Counted from the first letter of the stretch, positions 42,893-53,345 are shown. The stretch is DNA of 64,000 nucleotides from an uncultured Pseudomonadota bacterium (GCA_903868595.1 CAIPVV010000053.1:1-64000); one strand, 5' to 3'. Program-made: numbers and translations. Notes: generated by a model not told the origin, from the letters alone.

Positions 42893-43885
42893 ATGCGTTT
42901 ATACGGACCAAAAGATGTCGATAAGAAGGCCCTTCGCAAGGCGAAGATCGCCGTCCTCGGGTATGGCAGCCAGGGGCGCGCACATGCTCTGAACCTGAAG
43001 GACAGCGGCTTCGACGTCGTCGTCGGCGTGCGCAAGGGCAAGAGCTTCAACCAGGCGAAGAAAGACGGCTTGGCCGTCACCACCCCGGACGAAGCCGTGG
43101 TCGGCGCCACGCTGATCGCGATGCTCGTGCCGGATATCCCGCAGAAGGAGCTGTACGAGCAGGTCGAGTCCAAGATCGCCAAGAACGCGGTCCTGCTGTT
43201 CGCGCACGGCTTCAACATCCACTTCAAGCAGATCAAGCCGCGCAAGGATCTGGACGTAGTCCTGATCGCCCCGAAGGGCCCGGGCGGCCTCGTGCGTCGC
43301 CAGTACCAGCAGGGTCGCGGCGTTCCGGCACTGATCGCCGTGCACCAGGACGCGACCGGCACGGCCTTCGGCCGCGCCCTGGCCTATGCCCACGGCATCG
43401 GCGCCACCCGTGGCGGCGTGCTGGAGACGACCTTCGGCGAGGAGACCGAGACCGACCTGTTCGGCGAGCAGGCCGTGCTTTGCGGCGGCACCACGGAGCT
43501 GGTGCTGGCGGGCTTTGAGACGCTGGTGGAAGCCGGCTACCAGCCCGAAGTGGCGTACTACGAGGTCTTGCACGAACTGAAGCTGATCGTCGACCTGCTC
43601 CACGAGGGCGGCCTGGCGAAGATGCACAAGTTCGTCAGTGAGACCTGCAAGTTCGGCGACCTGACCCGTGGCCCGCGCATTGTCGATGCGCGCGTCAAGA
43701 AGGAAATGGGCAAGGTTCTCAAGGAAATCCAGACCGGCAAGTTCGCCAAGGAATGGATCGAGGAGAACAAGAAGGGCCGCAAGAACTACGCGCGCCTGAT
43801 GAAGCGCGACCTGGACCACAAGATCGAGAAGGTCGGTGTGGTGCTGCGCGGCAAGATGCCGTGGTTGAAGGACGAGCGCGCCTGA
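42893..43885 (+). CDS. ilvC: Ketol-acid reductoisomerase, class I
   Basis: A 330-residue enzyme that isomerises and reduces acetolactate and acetohydroxybutyrate. The NADP-binding loop is [34 protein letters not shown]. The metal site is in [19 protein letters not shown], with a second part CHEL-like in [18 protein letters not shown] 42893 has GGGAG seven bases upstream; a GTG just before it is not needed. It starts 23 bases after the attenuator. Acetolactate synthase genes are not in this operon. Confidence 0.95.
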   Translation: MRLYGPKDVDKKALRKAKIAVLGYGSQGRAHALNLKDSGFDVVVGVRKGKSFNQAKKDGLAVTTPDEAVVGATLIAMLVPDIPQKELYEQVESKIAKNAVLLFAHGFNIHFKQIKPRKDLDVVLIAPKGPGGLVRRQYQQGRGVPALIAVHQDATGTAFGRALAYAHGIGATRGGVLETTFGEETETDLFGEQAVLCGGTTELVLAGFETLVEAGYQPEVAYYEVLHELKLIVDLLHEGGLAKMHKFVSETCKFGDLTRGPRIVDARVKKEMGKVLKEIQTGKFAKEWIEENKKGRKNYARLMKRDLDHKIEKVGVVLRGKMPWLKDERA

Positions 43886-43911
43886 TCGCCGCAGAGGCAG
43901 GAAAGCCAGAA

Positions 43912-45498
43912 ATGGGAATCGATGACCGAGTACTGATCTTCGACACCACGTTGCGCGACGGCGAGCAGTCTCCGGGCTGCAGCATGACGCAGCCTGAAAA
44001 ACTGCGCGTCGCCAAGGCACTGGCGGAGCTGGGCGTCGACGTCATCGAAGCTGGTTTTCCTGCCGCCTCGAAGGGTGACTTCGAGTCGGTGAACGCGGTG
44101 GCGCGTGAGGTTCGTGGCCCGATCATCGCTGCGCTGGCACGCTGTGCCCGCGAGGACATCGAGATCGCGGCCAAGGCCATAGCGCCCGCCGCCCACGGTC
44201 GTCTGCATGTGTTCCTGGCAACCAGTGCGATTCATCGCGAATTCAAGCTGGGCATGGCGCGCGAGGAAATCGTGCGTCGTGCGGTCCAGGGCGTGCGCTG
44301 GGCGCGCGAGCACTGCGCCGACGTTGAGTTCTCCCCGGAGGATGCCTCCCGGACGGAACTGGATTTTCTGGCGGAGGTCGTGGAGGCGGTCATCGAGGCC
44401 GGCGCCACCACCATCAATATCCCCGATACCGTGGGCTACACGGTCCCGGATGAATTCGCCGAGGTCTTCCGATACCTGCGCAGGAACGTGCGCGGCATCG
44501 AGAAGGCACGGCTCTCCGTGCACTGCCACGACGACCTGGGTCTCGCGGTGGCCAACAGTCTGACCGCGGTCGCCAACGGTGCGCGCCAGGTGGAATGCAC
44601 GATCAATGGCATTGGCGAGCGCGCGGGCAACTGCGCGCTGGAAGAGGTCGTCATGGCACTGAAGACGCGCGAGTCGCACTTCAAGTGCCGCACCAACATC
44701 AACACCACCCGCCTCTACCCGACCTCCCGCCTGGTCTCCAGCATCACGGGCGTCGCGGTGCCGCGCAACAAGGCGATCGTCGGCGAGAACGCCTTTGCGC
44801 ACGAGTCGGGCATCCACCAGCACGGCATGCTCAAGAACGCACAGACCTACGAAATTATGCGCCCGGAGGACGTGGGCTTGCTGCGCAGCAGCCTGGTACT
44901 GGGCAAGCACAGTGGTCGCCATGCGTTCCGCGAGCGCGTGCGCAGCCTGGGGTTTGAACTGGAGGAGGCGGAACTCAATCGTGTTTTCGAGGGCTTCAAG
45001 GCCCTGGCCGACCGCAAGAAGGAACTCTTCGACGGCGACATCGAGGCCCTGGTCCTCAACGCCGAGGGGCATGAGTCCAGCCCCTGGTCGCTGGCCGCCT
45101 TCGAGGTCTCCTCCCGCTTCGGCGAGGACGCCCAGGTCACGCTCACGCTGCGGCACACGGATGGCCGCGAGGTTTCCGCCAACGGTCGCGGCGATGGCCC
45201 GATCGATGCGGCCTTCAAGGCCGTGGAGACGGCGACCGCCCTTACGCTGCGTTTCCGCAAGTTTGAGGTGCGCGCCCTGACCGTCGGCGAGGATGCCCAA
45301 GCCGAGGCCGTGATCAACGTGGAGCACGGCAACCGCAGCTATCGCGGCGTCGCCGTGAGCACCAATATCGTGGAAGGCGGCGTCAACGCGCTGCTGGAAG
45401 TCATCAATCGCATCGAACTTGCGCAACGCAATGCGTCGCGCCAACCCGCCAACGCCGATCGCGACGCCATTGCCGGCGCCGCGAATCCGGCCGCCTAG
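43912..45498 (+). CDS. leuA: 2-isopropylmalate synthase
   Basis: A 528-residue enzyme condensing acetyl-CoA with 2-oxoisovalerate, the first leucine step. Motifs: [17 protein letters not shown] (catalytic Arg and metal Asp), [29 protein letters not shown] (metal His pair), [12 protein letters not shown]-like [13 protein letters not shown] full C-terminal regulatory domain ([30 protein letters not shown]) indicates leucine feedback. ATG 43912 gives the usual N-terminus; GGAAAG lies upstream. Confidence 0.96.
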   Translation: MGIDDRVLIFDTTLRDGEQSPGCSMTQPEKLRVAKALAELGVDVIEAGFPAASKGDFESVNAVAREVRGPIIAALARCAREDIEIAAKAIAPAAHGRLHVFLATSAIHREFKLGMAREEIVRRAVQGVRWAREHCADVEFSPEDASRTELDFLAEVVEAVIEAGATTINIPDTVGYTVPDEFAEVFRYLRRNVRGIEKARLSVHCHDDLGLAVANSLTAVANGARQVECTINGIGERAGNCALEEVVMALKTRESHFKCRTNINTTRLYPTSRLVSSITGVAVPRNKAIVGENAFAHESGIHQHGMLKNAQTYEIMRPEDVGLLRSSLVLGKHSGRHAFRERVRSLGFELEEAELNRVFEGFKALADRKKELFDGDIEALVLNAEGHESSPWSLAAFEVSSRFGEDAQVTLTLRHTDGREVSANGRGDGPIDAAFKAVETATALTLRFRKFEVRALTVGEDAQAEAVINVEHGNRSYRGVAVSTNIVEGGVNALLEVINRIELAQRNASRQPANADRDAIAGAANPAA

Positions 45499-45511
45499 AG
45501 GATCATCAGTC

Positions 45512-46447
45512 ATGCCCATTCCGGCCACTAAGCACATCTGGTTCAACGGCAAGCTGGTGCCTTGGGAGTCCGCCACGACCCACGTGCTCTCGCACGCGCT
45601 GCATTACGGTAGTTCGGTCTTCGAGGGGATCCGCGCCTACGCCACTCCAAACGGCGTGATCATCTTCCGCCTGGCCGACCACACGCGCCGCCTGTTCGAC
45701 TCGGCCAAGATCTACCGCATCGCGATCCCCTACACGCAGGCGCAGATCAACGATGCGTGCCGCGAGATCATTACCGCCAACGGGCTCACCAACGGCGCCT
45801 ACATCCGCCCCGTCGTGTTCCGTGGTTACGGCGAGATCGGCGTCGCGCCGAAGATCGACCCGCCGGTTGAGACGGCGATCGCCGCCTGGGAATGGGGCAA
45901 GTACCTGGGCAGCGAGAGCGAGGAGCTGGGCGTGGACGTGTGCGTCTCCTCCTGGCAGCGCGTCGCCCCCAACACCCTGCCCGCCCTCGCCAAGGCTGCC
46001 GGCAACTACCTCTCCAGCCAGCTCATCAGCTACGAGGCCAAGCGCCTGGGCTTTGCCGAGGGCATTGGCCTTGCGCCGGATGGCAGCGTCAGCGAGGGTG
46101 CCGGGGAGAACCTGTTCGTAATCCGTGACAACGTGATCCACACGCCGGGCCTTGCGCACTCCGTGCTCAACGGCATCACCCGCGACACCATCATGAAGCT
46201 GGCCCGCGACCTGGGCTATGACGTGCGCGAGTCCACGATCCCGCGCGAGATGCTGTACCTGGCCGATGAGATCTTCATGACCGGTACCGCCGCGGAAGTG
46301 ACCCCGGTGCGGTCCGTGGATCGCCTGCCCGTCGGGGACGCCAAGCGTGGCCCCATCACCAAGGCCTTGCAGGAGGCCTTCTTTGGCCTGTTCACCGGCA
46401 AGACCACCGACAGGTACGGCTGGCTCGAGCCGGTCGTGAGCAAGTGA
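45512..46447 (+). CDS. ilvE: Branched-chain amino-acid aminotransferase
   Basis: A 311-residue fold-type IV PLP enzyme for the last step of Val, Leu and Ile synthesis. Landmarks: [52 protein letters not shown] with the PLP Lys, and [33 protein letters not shown] 45512 is selected. It closes the pathway inside one operon between leuA and leuC, an order seen in some gammaproteobacteria. Confidence 0.94.
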   Translation: MPIPATKHIWFNGKLVPWESATTHVLSHALHYGSSVFEGIRAYATPNGVIIFRLADHTRRLFDSAKIYRIAIPYTQAQINDACREIITANGLTNGAYIRPVVFRGYGEIGVAPKIDPPVETAIAAWEWGKYLGSESEELGVDVCVSSWQRVAPNTLPALAKAAGNYLSSQLISYEAKRLGFAEGIGLAPDGSVSEGAGENLFVIRDNVIHTPGLAHSVLNGITRDTIMKLARDLGYDVRESTIPREMLYLADEIFMTGTAAEVTPVRSVDRLPVGDAKRGPITKALQEAFFGLFTGKTTDRYGWLEPVVSK

Positions 46448-46458
46448 TGGAGCAGTCC

Positions 46459-47862
46459 ATGAGCCATCCAAAGACCCTGTTCCAGAAAGTCTGGGAGCGC
46501 CACGAGGTCGTCGCGGAGACGGCCGACACGCCGGCCGTCCTGTACATCGACCTGCACCTGATCCACGAGGTCACTACGCCGCAGGCCTTCAGCGAACTGC
46601 GCGAGCGGGGCCTGAGGCTGCGCCGCACCGATCTGACGCTGGCCACGATGGACCACTCGACCCCGACGCGTACCGAGCAGATCTTCGGCAACGCGCCGAT
46701 CACGATCGAATCGGCGGCCCAGCAGATCCATGCGCTGGAGGTCAACTGCGCCGAGTTTGGGGTCGACCTGCTCGGCCTGAAGAGCGACTTGCGCGGCATC
46801 GTGCATGTCATCGGGCCGGAGCTCGGCGCAACCCAGCCGGGCAAAACGATTGTCTGTGGCGACAGCCATACCAGTACGCACGGCGCCTTCGGCGCGCTGG
46901 CCTTCGGTATTGGCACGACGGAAGTCGGCCACGTGTTCGCCACGCAGTGCCTGCTGCAGCGCAAGCCCAAGACCATGGCGATCAATGTCAAGGGGCGCCT
47001 GCGCCCCGGGGTCACCGCCAAGGACCTGATCCTCGCCATCATCGGCAAGATCGGCGTCTCCGGCGGTACCGGCTACGTGCTGGAGTACCGCGGCGAGGCG
47101 ATCAGCGCACTCAACATGGATGAGCGCATGACCGTCTGCAACATGTCGATCGAGGCCGGCGCCCGCGCCGGCATGGTGGCGCCGGACGAGACGACCTATG
47201 CGTACCTGAAGGGCCGCCCGCGTGCGCCGCAGGGGGCCGACTGGGAGCGTGCGCTGGCCGAGTGGCGTGCACTGCCGACGGATGCCGGTGCCGTGTTCGA
47301 CCGCGAGGTCGAACTGGATGCCGCCGAGATCGAGCCGATGATCACCTACGGGACCCACCCTGGCATGGTGGTGCCGATTTCCGGCCACGTGCCGACGCGC
47401 GCCAATGACCCGGTGTTCGACAAGGCACTGGCCTATATGGGCCTCACCGCCGGCCAGGCCATCAGTGGCCACCCGGTGGACGTCGTGTTCATCGGCAGCT
47501 GCACCAATTCCCGCCTGAGCGACCTGCGTGCCGCCGCCGGCGTGCTCAAGGGCCGCAAGGTCGCTTCCGGCGTGCAGTTGCTGATCGTGCCGGGCTCGCA
47601 GCAGATCAAGAAGGCCGCGGAGGCCGAGGGCCTGGACCGCATCTTCCTGGATGCCGGTGCGCAGTGGCGCGAGTCTGGCTGCTCGATGTGCCTGGGAATG
47701 AACGGGGACTTGGTCGAGAAGGGTAAGTATTCGGTGAGCACCAGCAACCGTAATTTCGAAGGCCGCCAGGGCGTTGGGGCGCGCACGCTGCTCGCCAGCC
47801 CGATCACCGCAGCCGCCTCGGCCATCCGTGGCCGAATTACCGACCCGCGCGAGGTGCTCTGA
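46459..47862 (+). CDS. leuC: 3-isopropylmalate dehydratase, large subunit
   Basis: A 467-residue aconitase-family subunit holding a [4Fe-4S] cluster. [41 protein letters not shown] and [13 protein letters not shown] contain the three cluster Cys and substrate residues. Two starts are possible: ATG 46447, overlapping the ilvE stop by one base, or ATG 46459 with GGAG seven bases upstream; the latter gives the family start [17 protein letters not shown]. It works with LeuD. Confidence 0.95.
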   Translation: MSHPKTLFQKVWERHEVVAETADTPAVLYIDLHLIHEVTTPQAFSELRERGLRLRRTDLTLATMDHSTPTRTEQIFGNAPITIESAAQQIHALEVNCAEFGVDLLGLKSDLRGIVHVIGPELGATQPGKTIVCGDSHTSTHGAFGALAFGIGTTEVGHVFATQCLLQRKPKTMAINVKGRLRPGVTAKDLILAIIGKIGVSGGTGYVLEYRGEAISALNMDERMTVCNMSIEAGARAGMVAPDETTYAYLKGRPRAPQGADWERALAEWRALPTDAGAVFDREVELDAAEIEPMITYGTHPGMVVPISGHVPTRANDPVFDKALAYMGLTAGQAISGHPVDVVFIGSCTNSRLSDLRAAAGVLKGRKVASGVQLLIVPGSQQIKKAAEAEGLDRIFLDAGAQWRESGCSMCLGMNGDLVEKGKYSVSTSNRNFEGRQGVGARTLLASPITAAASAIRGRITDPREVL

Positions 47863-48449
47863 TGGAGGCGATTCGTAAGATCGTGGCGCGAACGGCCGTC
47901 CTGCCGTCCACCGATATCGACACGGACCAGATCATTCCGGCCCGCTTCCTGCGCACCACCACGCGTCTGGGGCTGGGCAAGCAGCTGTTTGCCGACTGGC
48001 GCTATGCCGCCGACGGCAGCGATCGCGCCGACTTCGTGCTGAACCAGCCGCAGAGCAAGGGTTGCAAGGTGCTGGTCGGTGGTCGCAACTTCGGCTGCGG
48101 CTCCTCGCGTGAACACGCCCCCTGGGCGCTGCTGGACTACGGCTTCCTGGCCGTGATCAGCACCGAGATCGCCGATATCTTCCGCTCCAACTCCCTCAAG
48201 AACGGCCTGCTGCCGATCGTAGTGGATGAGGCGACGCATGCCTGGCTGCTGGCCAACCCCGGCGCCGAGGTGCAGGTGGACCTGGAGAGCACCACGCTCA
48301 CGCTGCCGGACGGGCGCACGGTGCGCTTTCCCATCGAGCCGTTCGCGCGCGTGTGCCTGCTTAACGGCGTCGACCAGCTGGGCTACCTGCTCGGCAAGAA
48401 CGCCGAGATCAGCGCCTACGAGCAGTCACACTGGCGGGTACGCGCATGA
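47862..48449 (+). CDS. leuD: 3-isopropylmalate dehydratase, small subunit
   Basis: A 195-residue swivelling-domain subunit. [15 protein letters not shown] near the N-terminus and [20 protein letters not shown] are the LeuD signatures; [13 protein letters not shown] follows. The ATG overlaps the leuC stop by one base, coupling the two subunits, and the stop overlaps leuB by four. Confidence 0.95.
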   Translation: MEAIRKIVARTAVLPSTDIDTDQIIPARFLRTTTRLGLGKQLFADWRYAADGSDRADFVLNQPQSKGCKVLVGGRNFGCGSSREHAPWALLDYGFLAVISTEIADIFRSNSLKNGLLPIVVDEATHAWLLANPGAEVQVDLESTTLTLPDGRTVRFPIEPFARVCLLNGVDQLGYLLGKNAEISAYEQSHWRVRA

Positions 48450-49522
48450 AGGCGTTGATTGCGGTCCTCCCTGGCGACGGCATCGGGCCGGAGGTGACGC
48501 GCGAGGGCGTGCGGGCGCTGCAGGCCGTGGCCCAGCGTAATGGCCATGAGTTCACGCTGGTGGAGGCCCCGTTCGGCGGCGCCGCCATCGATGCCAGCGG
48601 TGACCCGCTGCCGCAGGCCACGCTCGAGCTGTGCCTGAAGTCCGATGCAATCCTGCTGGGCGCCATCGGCGGCCCCAAGTGGTCGGCGCCGGATGCCAAG
48701 GTGCGCCCGGAGGCGGGTCTTTTGCGGCTGCGCAAGGAACTGGGCGTCTATGCCAACCTGCGCCCGGTGGCCGTGCACCCCGCCCTGCGCTCCTCCTCCA
48801 CCATCCGTCCGGAGATCCTGGTCGGCGTGGACCTGGTGTTCGTGCGCGAGCTTACCGGCGGCATCTACTTCGGCGCCAAGACGCGCGATGCCACTACCGC
48901 CACGGACCTGTGCAGCTACAGCGTGATGGAAGTGGAGCGCGTGACCCGCGTGGCTGCGCGCCTCGCGCAGGCCCGCCGCCGCAAGCTCACGTCGATCGAT
49001 AAGTCCAACGTGCTGGAGACCTCGCGCCTGTGGCGTGAGGTCGTCACGCGAGTGATGCAGGCCGAGTTCCCGGACGTTGCCGTCGAGCACGCACTGGTGG
49101 ATTCGGCCGCGATGCACCTGATCCGCCGCCCCGCGGACTTCGACGTGATCGTGACGGAGAACATGTTCGGCGACATCCTGACCGACGAGGCCTCGATGCT
49201 GGCCGGTTCGCTGGGCGTTTCGCCCTCGGCGTCGCTGGGCGATGGCAAGCGTGGCCTGTACGAGCCGATCCACGGCTCGGCCCCGGACATCGCCGGCCGC
49301 GGCATCGCCAATCCTGTGGGCACCATCCTCAGCGCAGCGCTGTTGCTGCGTCACTCGCTGGGACTTGAGTCGGAAGCCTGCGAGATCGAGGCCGCCGTGT
49401 ACCGGGCCCTGGATGCGGGCCTGCGCACGGCCGATATCGCCAGCGCGGACGTGGATGGGGGCCGCTCGGTGAGCACCAGCGCGGCCGGGGACGTGATCCT
49501 CGCGGAACTCGCGCGCGCCTAG
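48446..49522 (+). CDS. leuB: 3-isopropylmalate dehydrogenase
   Basis: A 358-residue NAD-dependent decarboxylating dehydrogenase. [35 protein letters not shown], the tyrosine region [21 protein letters not shown], the Lys of DKSNVLE and the metal Asp in [26 protein letters not shown] are present, with [15 protein letters not shown]. Last gene of the ilv-leu operon. Confidence 0.96.
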   Translation: MKALIAVLPGDGIGPEVTREGVRALQAVAQRNGHEFTLVEAPFGGAAIDASGDPLPQATLELCLKSDAILLGAIGGPKWSAPDAKVRPEAGLLRLRKELGVYANLRPVAVHPALRSSSTIRPEILVGVDLVFVRELTGGIYFGAKTRDATTATDLCSYSVMEVERVTRVAARLAQARRRKLTSIDKSNVLETSRLWREVVTRVMQAEFPDVAVEHALVDSAAMHLIRRPADFDVIVTENMFGDILTDEASMLAGSLGVSPSASLGDGKRGLYEPIHGSAPDIAGRGIANPVGTILSAALLLRHSLGLESEACEIEAAVYRALDAGLRTADIASADVDGGRSVSTSAAGDVILAELARA

Positions 49523-49535
49523 CGGCGCGCGCTTT
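49511..49535. terminator. Hairpin at the convergent leuB-metB junction
   Basis: GCGCGCGCC-tagc-GGCGCGCGC forms a perfect 9-bp stem with the leuB stop codon TAG in the loop, followed by TTTGCG. A very stable, probably bidirectional barrier, although the U tract is short. Confidence 0.5.
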
Positions 49536-49554
49536 GCGTCCGTGCCGCCGGTGC

Positions 49555-50715
49555 CTAGCCGGTGGCGCGCTTGAGGCCTGCCGCGAGGTCCGCGCGCAGG
49601 TCTTCCAGATCCTCGATACCTACCGACAGGCGCAGCAGCCCGTCGGTCAGGCCCGCCGCCAGGCGCGCCTCCGGGTCCATGGCGGCGTGGGTCATCGTCC
49701 CCGGGTGCGCCACCAGGCTCTCAACGCCGCCCAGGGACTCCGCCAGCGAGAAGTACTCCAGCCCGTCCAGGAACGCCTTGACCGCGGGCGTGCCGCCGGC
49801 CAGCTCGATCGTGATGATGGCGCCAAATCCCGTCTGCTGCCGGCGGGCAACGTCATGGCCGGGGTGCGCGGGCAATCCCGGGTAGAAGACGCGGGAGATT
49901 CCCGGCTGTCCATCCAGCCAGCCTGCCAGGGCATCGGCATTTCGGCCATGGACGGCCAGCCGTGCCTCCAGCGTGCGCAGGCCGCGCAGGGTCAGGAAAC
50001 TGTCGAAGGCGGAGCCCGTGAGCCCCAGGCAGTTGGCCCACCAGGCCAGCTGCTCGTGCACTTCCTTCTTGGCCGCCACGACCGCGCCACCCACCACGTC
50101 GCTGTGGCCGTTCAGGTACTTGGTGGTGGAGTGCACGACAATATCGGCGCCCAGGAGGATCGGACGCTGCCAGCCAGGGGAGAGGAAGGTGTTGTCGACC
50201 GCCACCAGCGCACCCACCTTGTGCGCCTCGATGGCCAGCGCCTCGATGTCCGTCACCCGCAGCAACGGATTGCTGGGCGTCTCGATCCACAGCAGCGCGG
50301 TCGGCTGGGCCAGCGAGCGCTGCAGGGCAGCCTCATCGCCAAAGTTCACGAAGTCCACCGTCAGCTCGCCGCGGCGCTGCCAGGCGGCGAACAGCCGGTA
50401 GGTGCCGCCGTAGCAATCATGGGGTGCCACGATCCGCGCACCTTGCGGCAGCAGGTGGCCGACGACCGCGATTGCCGACATGCCCGAAGACGTGATGACG
50501 GCGCCAGCGCCCTCCTCCAAGTCCGCCAACGCATCGCCGAGCAGGTCCCGCGTCGGGTTGCCCGAGCGCGAGTAGTCGTACTTGCGCTTCTCGCCATAGG
50601 CCTTGAAGGCGTAGTTGGAGCTCAGGTGCAACGGCGGCACGATCGCGCCGGTGGACTCATCGCTCTCCAGGCCCGCGCGCACGGCGCGGGTGGTGAAATG
50701 GGCTCGCTCAGTCAA
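49555..50715 (-). CDS. metB: Cystathionine gamma-synthase
   Basis: A 386-residue trans-sulphuration PLP enzyme. YDYSRSGNPTRDLLGDALADLEEG, SSGMSAIAVV, APHDCYGGTYRLF, IETPSNPLLRVTDIEAL, DNTFLSPGWQRPILLGADIVVHSTTKYLNGHSD (PLP Lys) and HPGTMTHAAM are typical. It condenses O-succinylhomoserine with cysteine. The start is TTG 50715 with AGGAG seven bases upstream. It lies one base after the metX stop, so both are controlled by the riboswitch upstream. Confidence 0.88.
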   Translation of the reverse strand: MTERAHFTTRAVRAGLESDESTGAIVPPLHLSSNYAFKAYGEKRKYDYSRSGNPTRDLLGDALADLEEGAGAVITSSGMSAIAVVGHLLPQGARIVAPHDCYGGTYRLFAAWQRRGELTVDFVNFGDEAALQRSLAQPTALLWIETPSNPLLRVTDIEALAIEAHKVGALVAVDNTFLSPGWQRPILLGADIVVHSTTKYLNGHSDVVGGAVVAAKKEVHEQLAWWANCLGLTGSAFDSFLTLRGLRTLEARLAVHGRNADALAGWLDGQPGISRVFYPGLPAHPGHDVARRQQTGFGAIITIELAGGTPAVKAFLDGLEYFSLAESLGGVESLVAHPGTMTHAAMDPEARLAAGLTDGLLRLSVGIEDLEDLRADLAAGLKRATG

Positions 50716-50716
50716 C

Positions 50717-51766
50717 TCAGCTCTCCTCGTCCCGCCCGGTGGTGCCGGTCACGGTCGACAGTATCGGTTTGAGCTGCGCGGCTTCCTTCAGGAAGGCGTC
50801 ATGGCCGTGCAGGGATGAAAACTCGTGCAAATAGGAATCGGGCAACCGCGCGGCCAGGGCGCGCATGTCGCCCAGCGGCACCAGCTGGTCCTCGCGCACC
50901 GCGACGACTTCCGTGCGCACGCGGATGGCGGCCGCGTCGACCCGGTGCAGGTCGATGGACTCCGATAGGCAGACGAAGGATTCCGGCTGGTAGCGCGCGG
51001 CGTAGTCACGCCCGCGCGCGTACAGGTACTCCTCCACCGGGAAGACAGGCTGCGGGCCGTCCATGCGCGGCGGGGCGCGAAAGCGCGCCGCGAATTCCTC
51101 CGGGCTGCGGTAGGTCGACATGGCCAGCGCGCGCGCCAGTTCCATGCCCTGCCCCGGCTCACCGACCCGCACGCCAAAGCGCACGATGGAGCGCTGTACG
51201 CTGCGCCAGGCCGTGGCCATGGGGTGGGCGCAGTCGGAGGCGCTAATCACCACCAGGCGCTCCACGCGCTGCGCAAATCGCTGCCCGAACGCCAGCGCGA
51301 CCATGCCGCCGTAGGAGGCACCGACAATGGCGCGCAGCCGCGCGATGCCCAGGTGATCCAGCAGCGCCACGACGGCCGCGGCCTGGTCGAAACTGGAGAG
51401 GCTCGGGAAGGCGACGCCGGGGGTGGGGCGCGTGGAGTCCCCGCTACCGCCGAGGTAATCCATGCCCAGGACGCGCACGCGATGGGTATCCAGCGCCCGA
51501 CCGGGACCCACGACCTCGTTCCACCAGCCGCGCAGTCCATTCTCCACGCCGAACACGCGGCGCGAGGCGGAAATGCCGCCCAGCACCAGGACCACCGGAT
51601 GGGCCGGGTTCCCGGACAGGCGCCACGCGAGCTTGGGCGCCTGGAGCGCCCCGCCATGGTAGAGCGGCAGTTCGGGAGTCCAGGCCAGCACGCCCTCGCT
51701 GACCGCGGCGGCAGGGGCCGCAGGCGGGGTGCCTGTCGTCGTGCTGGAGGTTGGCCGAATACTCAC
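50717..51766 (-). CDS. metX: MetX-type homoserine O-acyltransferase, probably succinyltransferase
   Basis: A 349-residue alpha/beta hydrolase-fold enzyme that activates homoserine for methionine synthesis. VVLVLGGISASRRVFG is the oxyanion part, IVGASYGGMVALAFGQRFA carries the nucleophile Ser, and SLHGHDAFLKE the catalytic His. The usual MetX segment GGCxGSTGP is replaced by GMDYLGGSGDSTRPTPG, as in Xanthomonadaceae enzymes reported to use succinyl-CoA. Together with MetB this fits the succinyl route. The start is probably GTG 51766 but has no clear ribosome site; about 25 N-terminal residues are low complexity, so a later GTG is possible. Confidence 0.85.
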   Translation of the reverse strand: MSIRPTSSTTTGTPPAAPAAAVSEGVLAWTPELPLYHGGALQAPKLAWRLSGNPAHPVVLVLGGISASRRVFGVENGLRGWWNEVVGPGRALDTHRVRVLGMDYLGGSGDSTRPTPGVAFPSLSSFDQAAAVVALLDHLGIARLRAIVGASYGGMVALAFGQRFAQRVERLVVISASDCAHPMATAWRSVQRSIVRFGVRVGEPGQGMELARALAMSTYRSPEEFAARFRAPPRMDGPQPVFPVEEYLYARGRDYAARYQPESFVCLSESIDLHRVDAAAIRVRTEVVAVREDQLVPLGDMRALAARLPDSYLHEFSSLHGHDAFLKEAAQLKPILSTVTGTTGRDEES

Positions 51767-51885
51767 GGATCACCGCTGGATGGACTGAAGGCCCCGTCAT
51801 CTCCCGCGGTGACCCCGGCAAGGGGGGCACTTGAAAGCCAGCCCGCGGCCCCCCCCGCACAGGAAGCCGGCCAAGCCGGACGATC

Positions 51886-52020
51886 GCTCATCTGCCGGCT
51901 GGGGCACCCGGCTCGCGCCAGGCGATACCAATCGCCGCAGGAGTTGGCACCATGCGGGCAGATCCCGTTGGTTGCCCCGGCGTCGAAGGGCCTTTTCCCT
52001 CAGCCGGTCTCGATGAGTGC
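51886..52020 (-). ncRNA. SAM-I (S-box) riboswitch upstream of metX
   Basis: Read on the minus strand, the RNA begins GCACTCATCGAGACCGG, continues CTGAGGGAAAAGGCCCTTCG, then GCCGGGGCAACC and GGTGCCAACTCCTGC, and closes with GATGAGC, which pairs with the 5' CTCATC as stem P1. These are the conserved SAM-I aptamer blocks in the correct order. It binds S-adenosylmethionine and represses the downstream metX-metB genes. No U-tract terminator is seen in the 120 bases before metX, so control may be through ribosome access rather than termination. Confidence 0.88.
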
Positions 52021-52025
52021 CTGAA

Positions 52026-52055
52026 ATTCTAGGGTTTGCGTGGGTCCAGCGTCAA
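52026..52055 (-). promoter_or_regulatory. Promoter of the metX-metB riboswitch RNA
   Basis: On the minus strand TTGACG (52055-52050) and TAGAAT (52031-52026) are separated by 18 bases. The predicted start falls within a few bases of the aptamer 5' end, as expected for a riboswitch transcript. Confidence 0.65.
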
Positions 52056-52066
52056 GTTCGCCCGCC

Positions 52067-52106
52067 TTGCGGTAGCTTGGGTTTTTGTGCTAATGTGCTA
52101 TTACAC
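52067..52106 (+). promoter_or_regulatory. Candidate promoter and operator of the his operon
   Basis: TTGCGG (52067-52072), a 16-base spacer and GCTAAT (52089-52094) form a plausible promoter. It overlaps an imperfect inverted repeat, GTGCTAAT (52087-52094) and ATTACAC (52100-52106), directly upstream of the TrpR-like gene. That gene product could bind here to regulate its own operon. The repeat is too short to be sure. Confidence 0.4.
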
Positions 52107-52130
52107 TGAGACACCCGGCCAGGCGCCGAC

Positions 52131-52448
52131 ATGAAAACCCACCGTACCCTGACCCCCCGCCAGGAAGCCCAGGCGGAGCGTAACCTCCTCGCCGCGATGG
52201 GCGTGCTGCAGACGCCCGAGGAACTGCGGGCGTTCCTGCGCGACCTGTGCACCCCGGCAGAGCTGCAGGCGATGGCCGATCGCTGGGCGGTGGTGGAGTG
52301 GCTGAAGCAGGACCTGCCCTATCGCGAGATCCATCGCCTGACGGGCGTGAGTCTCACAACCATCGGGCGCGTTGCCCGCTATCTTGCCAACGGTGCTGGC
52401 GGCTATGCCCTCGCCGCCCGGCGCTTGGAGAGTTCTCGCAATGGATAA
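52131..52448 (+). CDS. TrpR/YerC-like transcriptional regulator heading the his operon
   Basis: A 105-residue helical DNA-binding protein of the TrpR superfamily (YerC/YecD type): LLAAMGVLQTPEELRAFLRDLCTPAELQAMADRWAVVEWL, then the helix-turn-helix LPYREIHRLTGVSLTTIGRVARYL. It overlaps hisG by eight bases and is first in the histidine operon. Its position suggests it regulates his genes, perhaps sensing histidine or a related small molecule, in place of the leader-peptide attenuation of enterics. No his leader peptide is seen here. Confidence 0.82.
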   Translation: MKTHRTLTPRQEAQAERNLLAAMGVLQTPEELRAFLRDLCTPAELQAMADRWAVVEWLKQDLPYREIHRLTGVSLTTIGRVARYLANGAGGYALAARRLESSRNG

Positions 52449-53340
52449 GGATCTTCGTCTGAAGCTGGCCGTGCAGAAGTCGGGCCGGCTGACCGACCAT
52501 TCCCTCGATATCTTGAGCCGCTGCGGCCTGAAGATATCCCGGGGCAAGGACCAGCTCATCGCCGTGGGCGAGAACCTGCCGCTGGACATCCTTTTCGTGC
52601 GCGACGATGACATTCCGGACCTGGTGCAGGAGGACGTCTGCGACCTGGGCCTGGTCGGGCTCAACGTATTGGAGGAGCGGCGCCTGGAAATGGCGGCGCG
52701 CGGCCAGCAGGCCCAGTTCCAGATCCTGCGCTCGCTGGACTTCGGCCGCTGCCGCCTGTCCCTGGCGGTACCGGAGGGATTCGACTGGCAGGGCCTGCAA
52801 TCGCTGCGCGGCAAGCGCATCGCCACCACCTATCCGGCAGTGCTGGCGCGCTACCTGGCCGAGCATTCGCTGCAGGCGGAGATCGTTACGCTTTCCGGCG
52901 CCGTGGAGATCGCCCCGCGCCTGGGCCGTGCGGACCTGATCTGCGACCTTGTGTCCTCCGGCTCCACGCTGGTGGCCAACCGCCTGCGCGAGGTGGAGAC
53001 GATCCTGCAGAGCCAGGTGGTGCTGATCCGCACGCCGGTGAAGCTCTCCGAGTTCAAGGAGCAATGGATCACCCGGTTGCTGCTGCGCATCGACGGCGTG
53101 GAGCAGGTCAAGGAGAGCAAGTACATCATGCTGCATGCGCCTCGTTCGGCGCTGCCGCGGATCCGCGAGCTGCTGCCCGGGAGCGAGTTCCCGACGATCA
53201 TTCCGCTGGAAGGTTCGCCGGATAAGGTCGCGGTGCATGCGGTCTGCCGCGAGAACGTCTTCTGGGAGACGCTCGAAAGCCTGAAGGGTGCCGGCGCCAG
53301 CGCGCTGCTGGTGCTTCCCGTTGAAAAAATGCTGAGCTGA
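52441..53340 (+). CDS. hisG: ATP phosphoribosyltransferase, long form
   Basis: A 299-residue enzyme that starts histidine synthesis from ATP and PRPP. LAVQKSGRLTDHSLDILSRCG, VGLNVLEERR, and the PRPP loop region ICDLVSSGSTLVANRLREVE are visible. The C-terminal ACT-like domain (SKYIMLHAPRSALPRIRELLPG...TIIPLEGSPDKVAVHAVC) marks the long, histidine-inhibited form that works without HisZ. ATG 52441 has GGAG 10 bases upstream. Confidence 0.95.
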   Translation: MDKDLRLKLAVQKSGRLTDHSLDILSRCGLKISRGKDQLIAVGENLPLDILFVRDDDIPDLVQEDVCDLGLVGLNVLEERRLEMAARGQQAQFQILRSLDFGRCRLSLAVPEGFDWQGLQSLRGKRIATTYPAVLARYLAEHSLQAEIVTLSGAVEIAPRLGRADLICDLVSSGSTLVANRLREVETILQSQVVLIRTPVKLSEFKEQWITRLLLRIDGVEQVKESKYIMLHAPRSALPRIRELLPGSEFPTIIPLEGSPDKVAVHAVCRENVFWETLESLKGAGASALLVLPVEKMLS

Positions 53341-53345
53341 ACACC

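Noticed and set aside
52087-52106. Canonical trp operator
   Set aside because: The repeat lacks the CTAG core of TrpR operators; kept only as a candidate operator.
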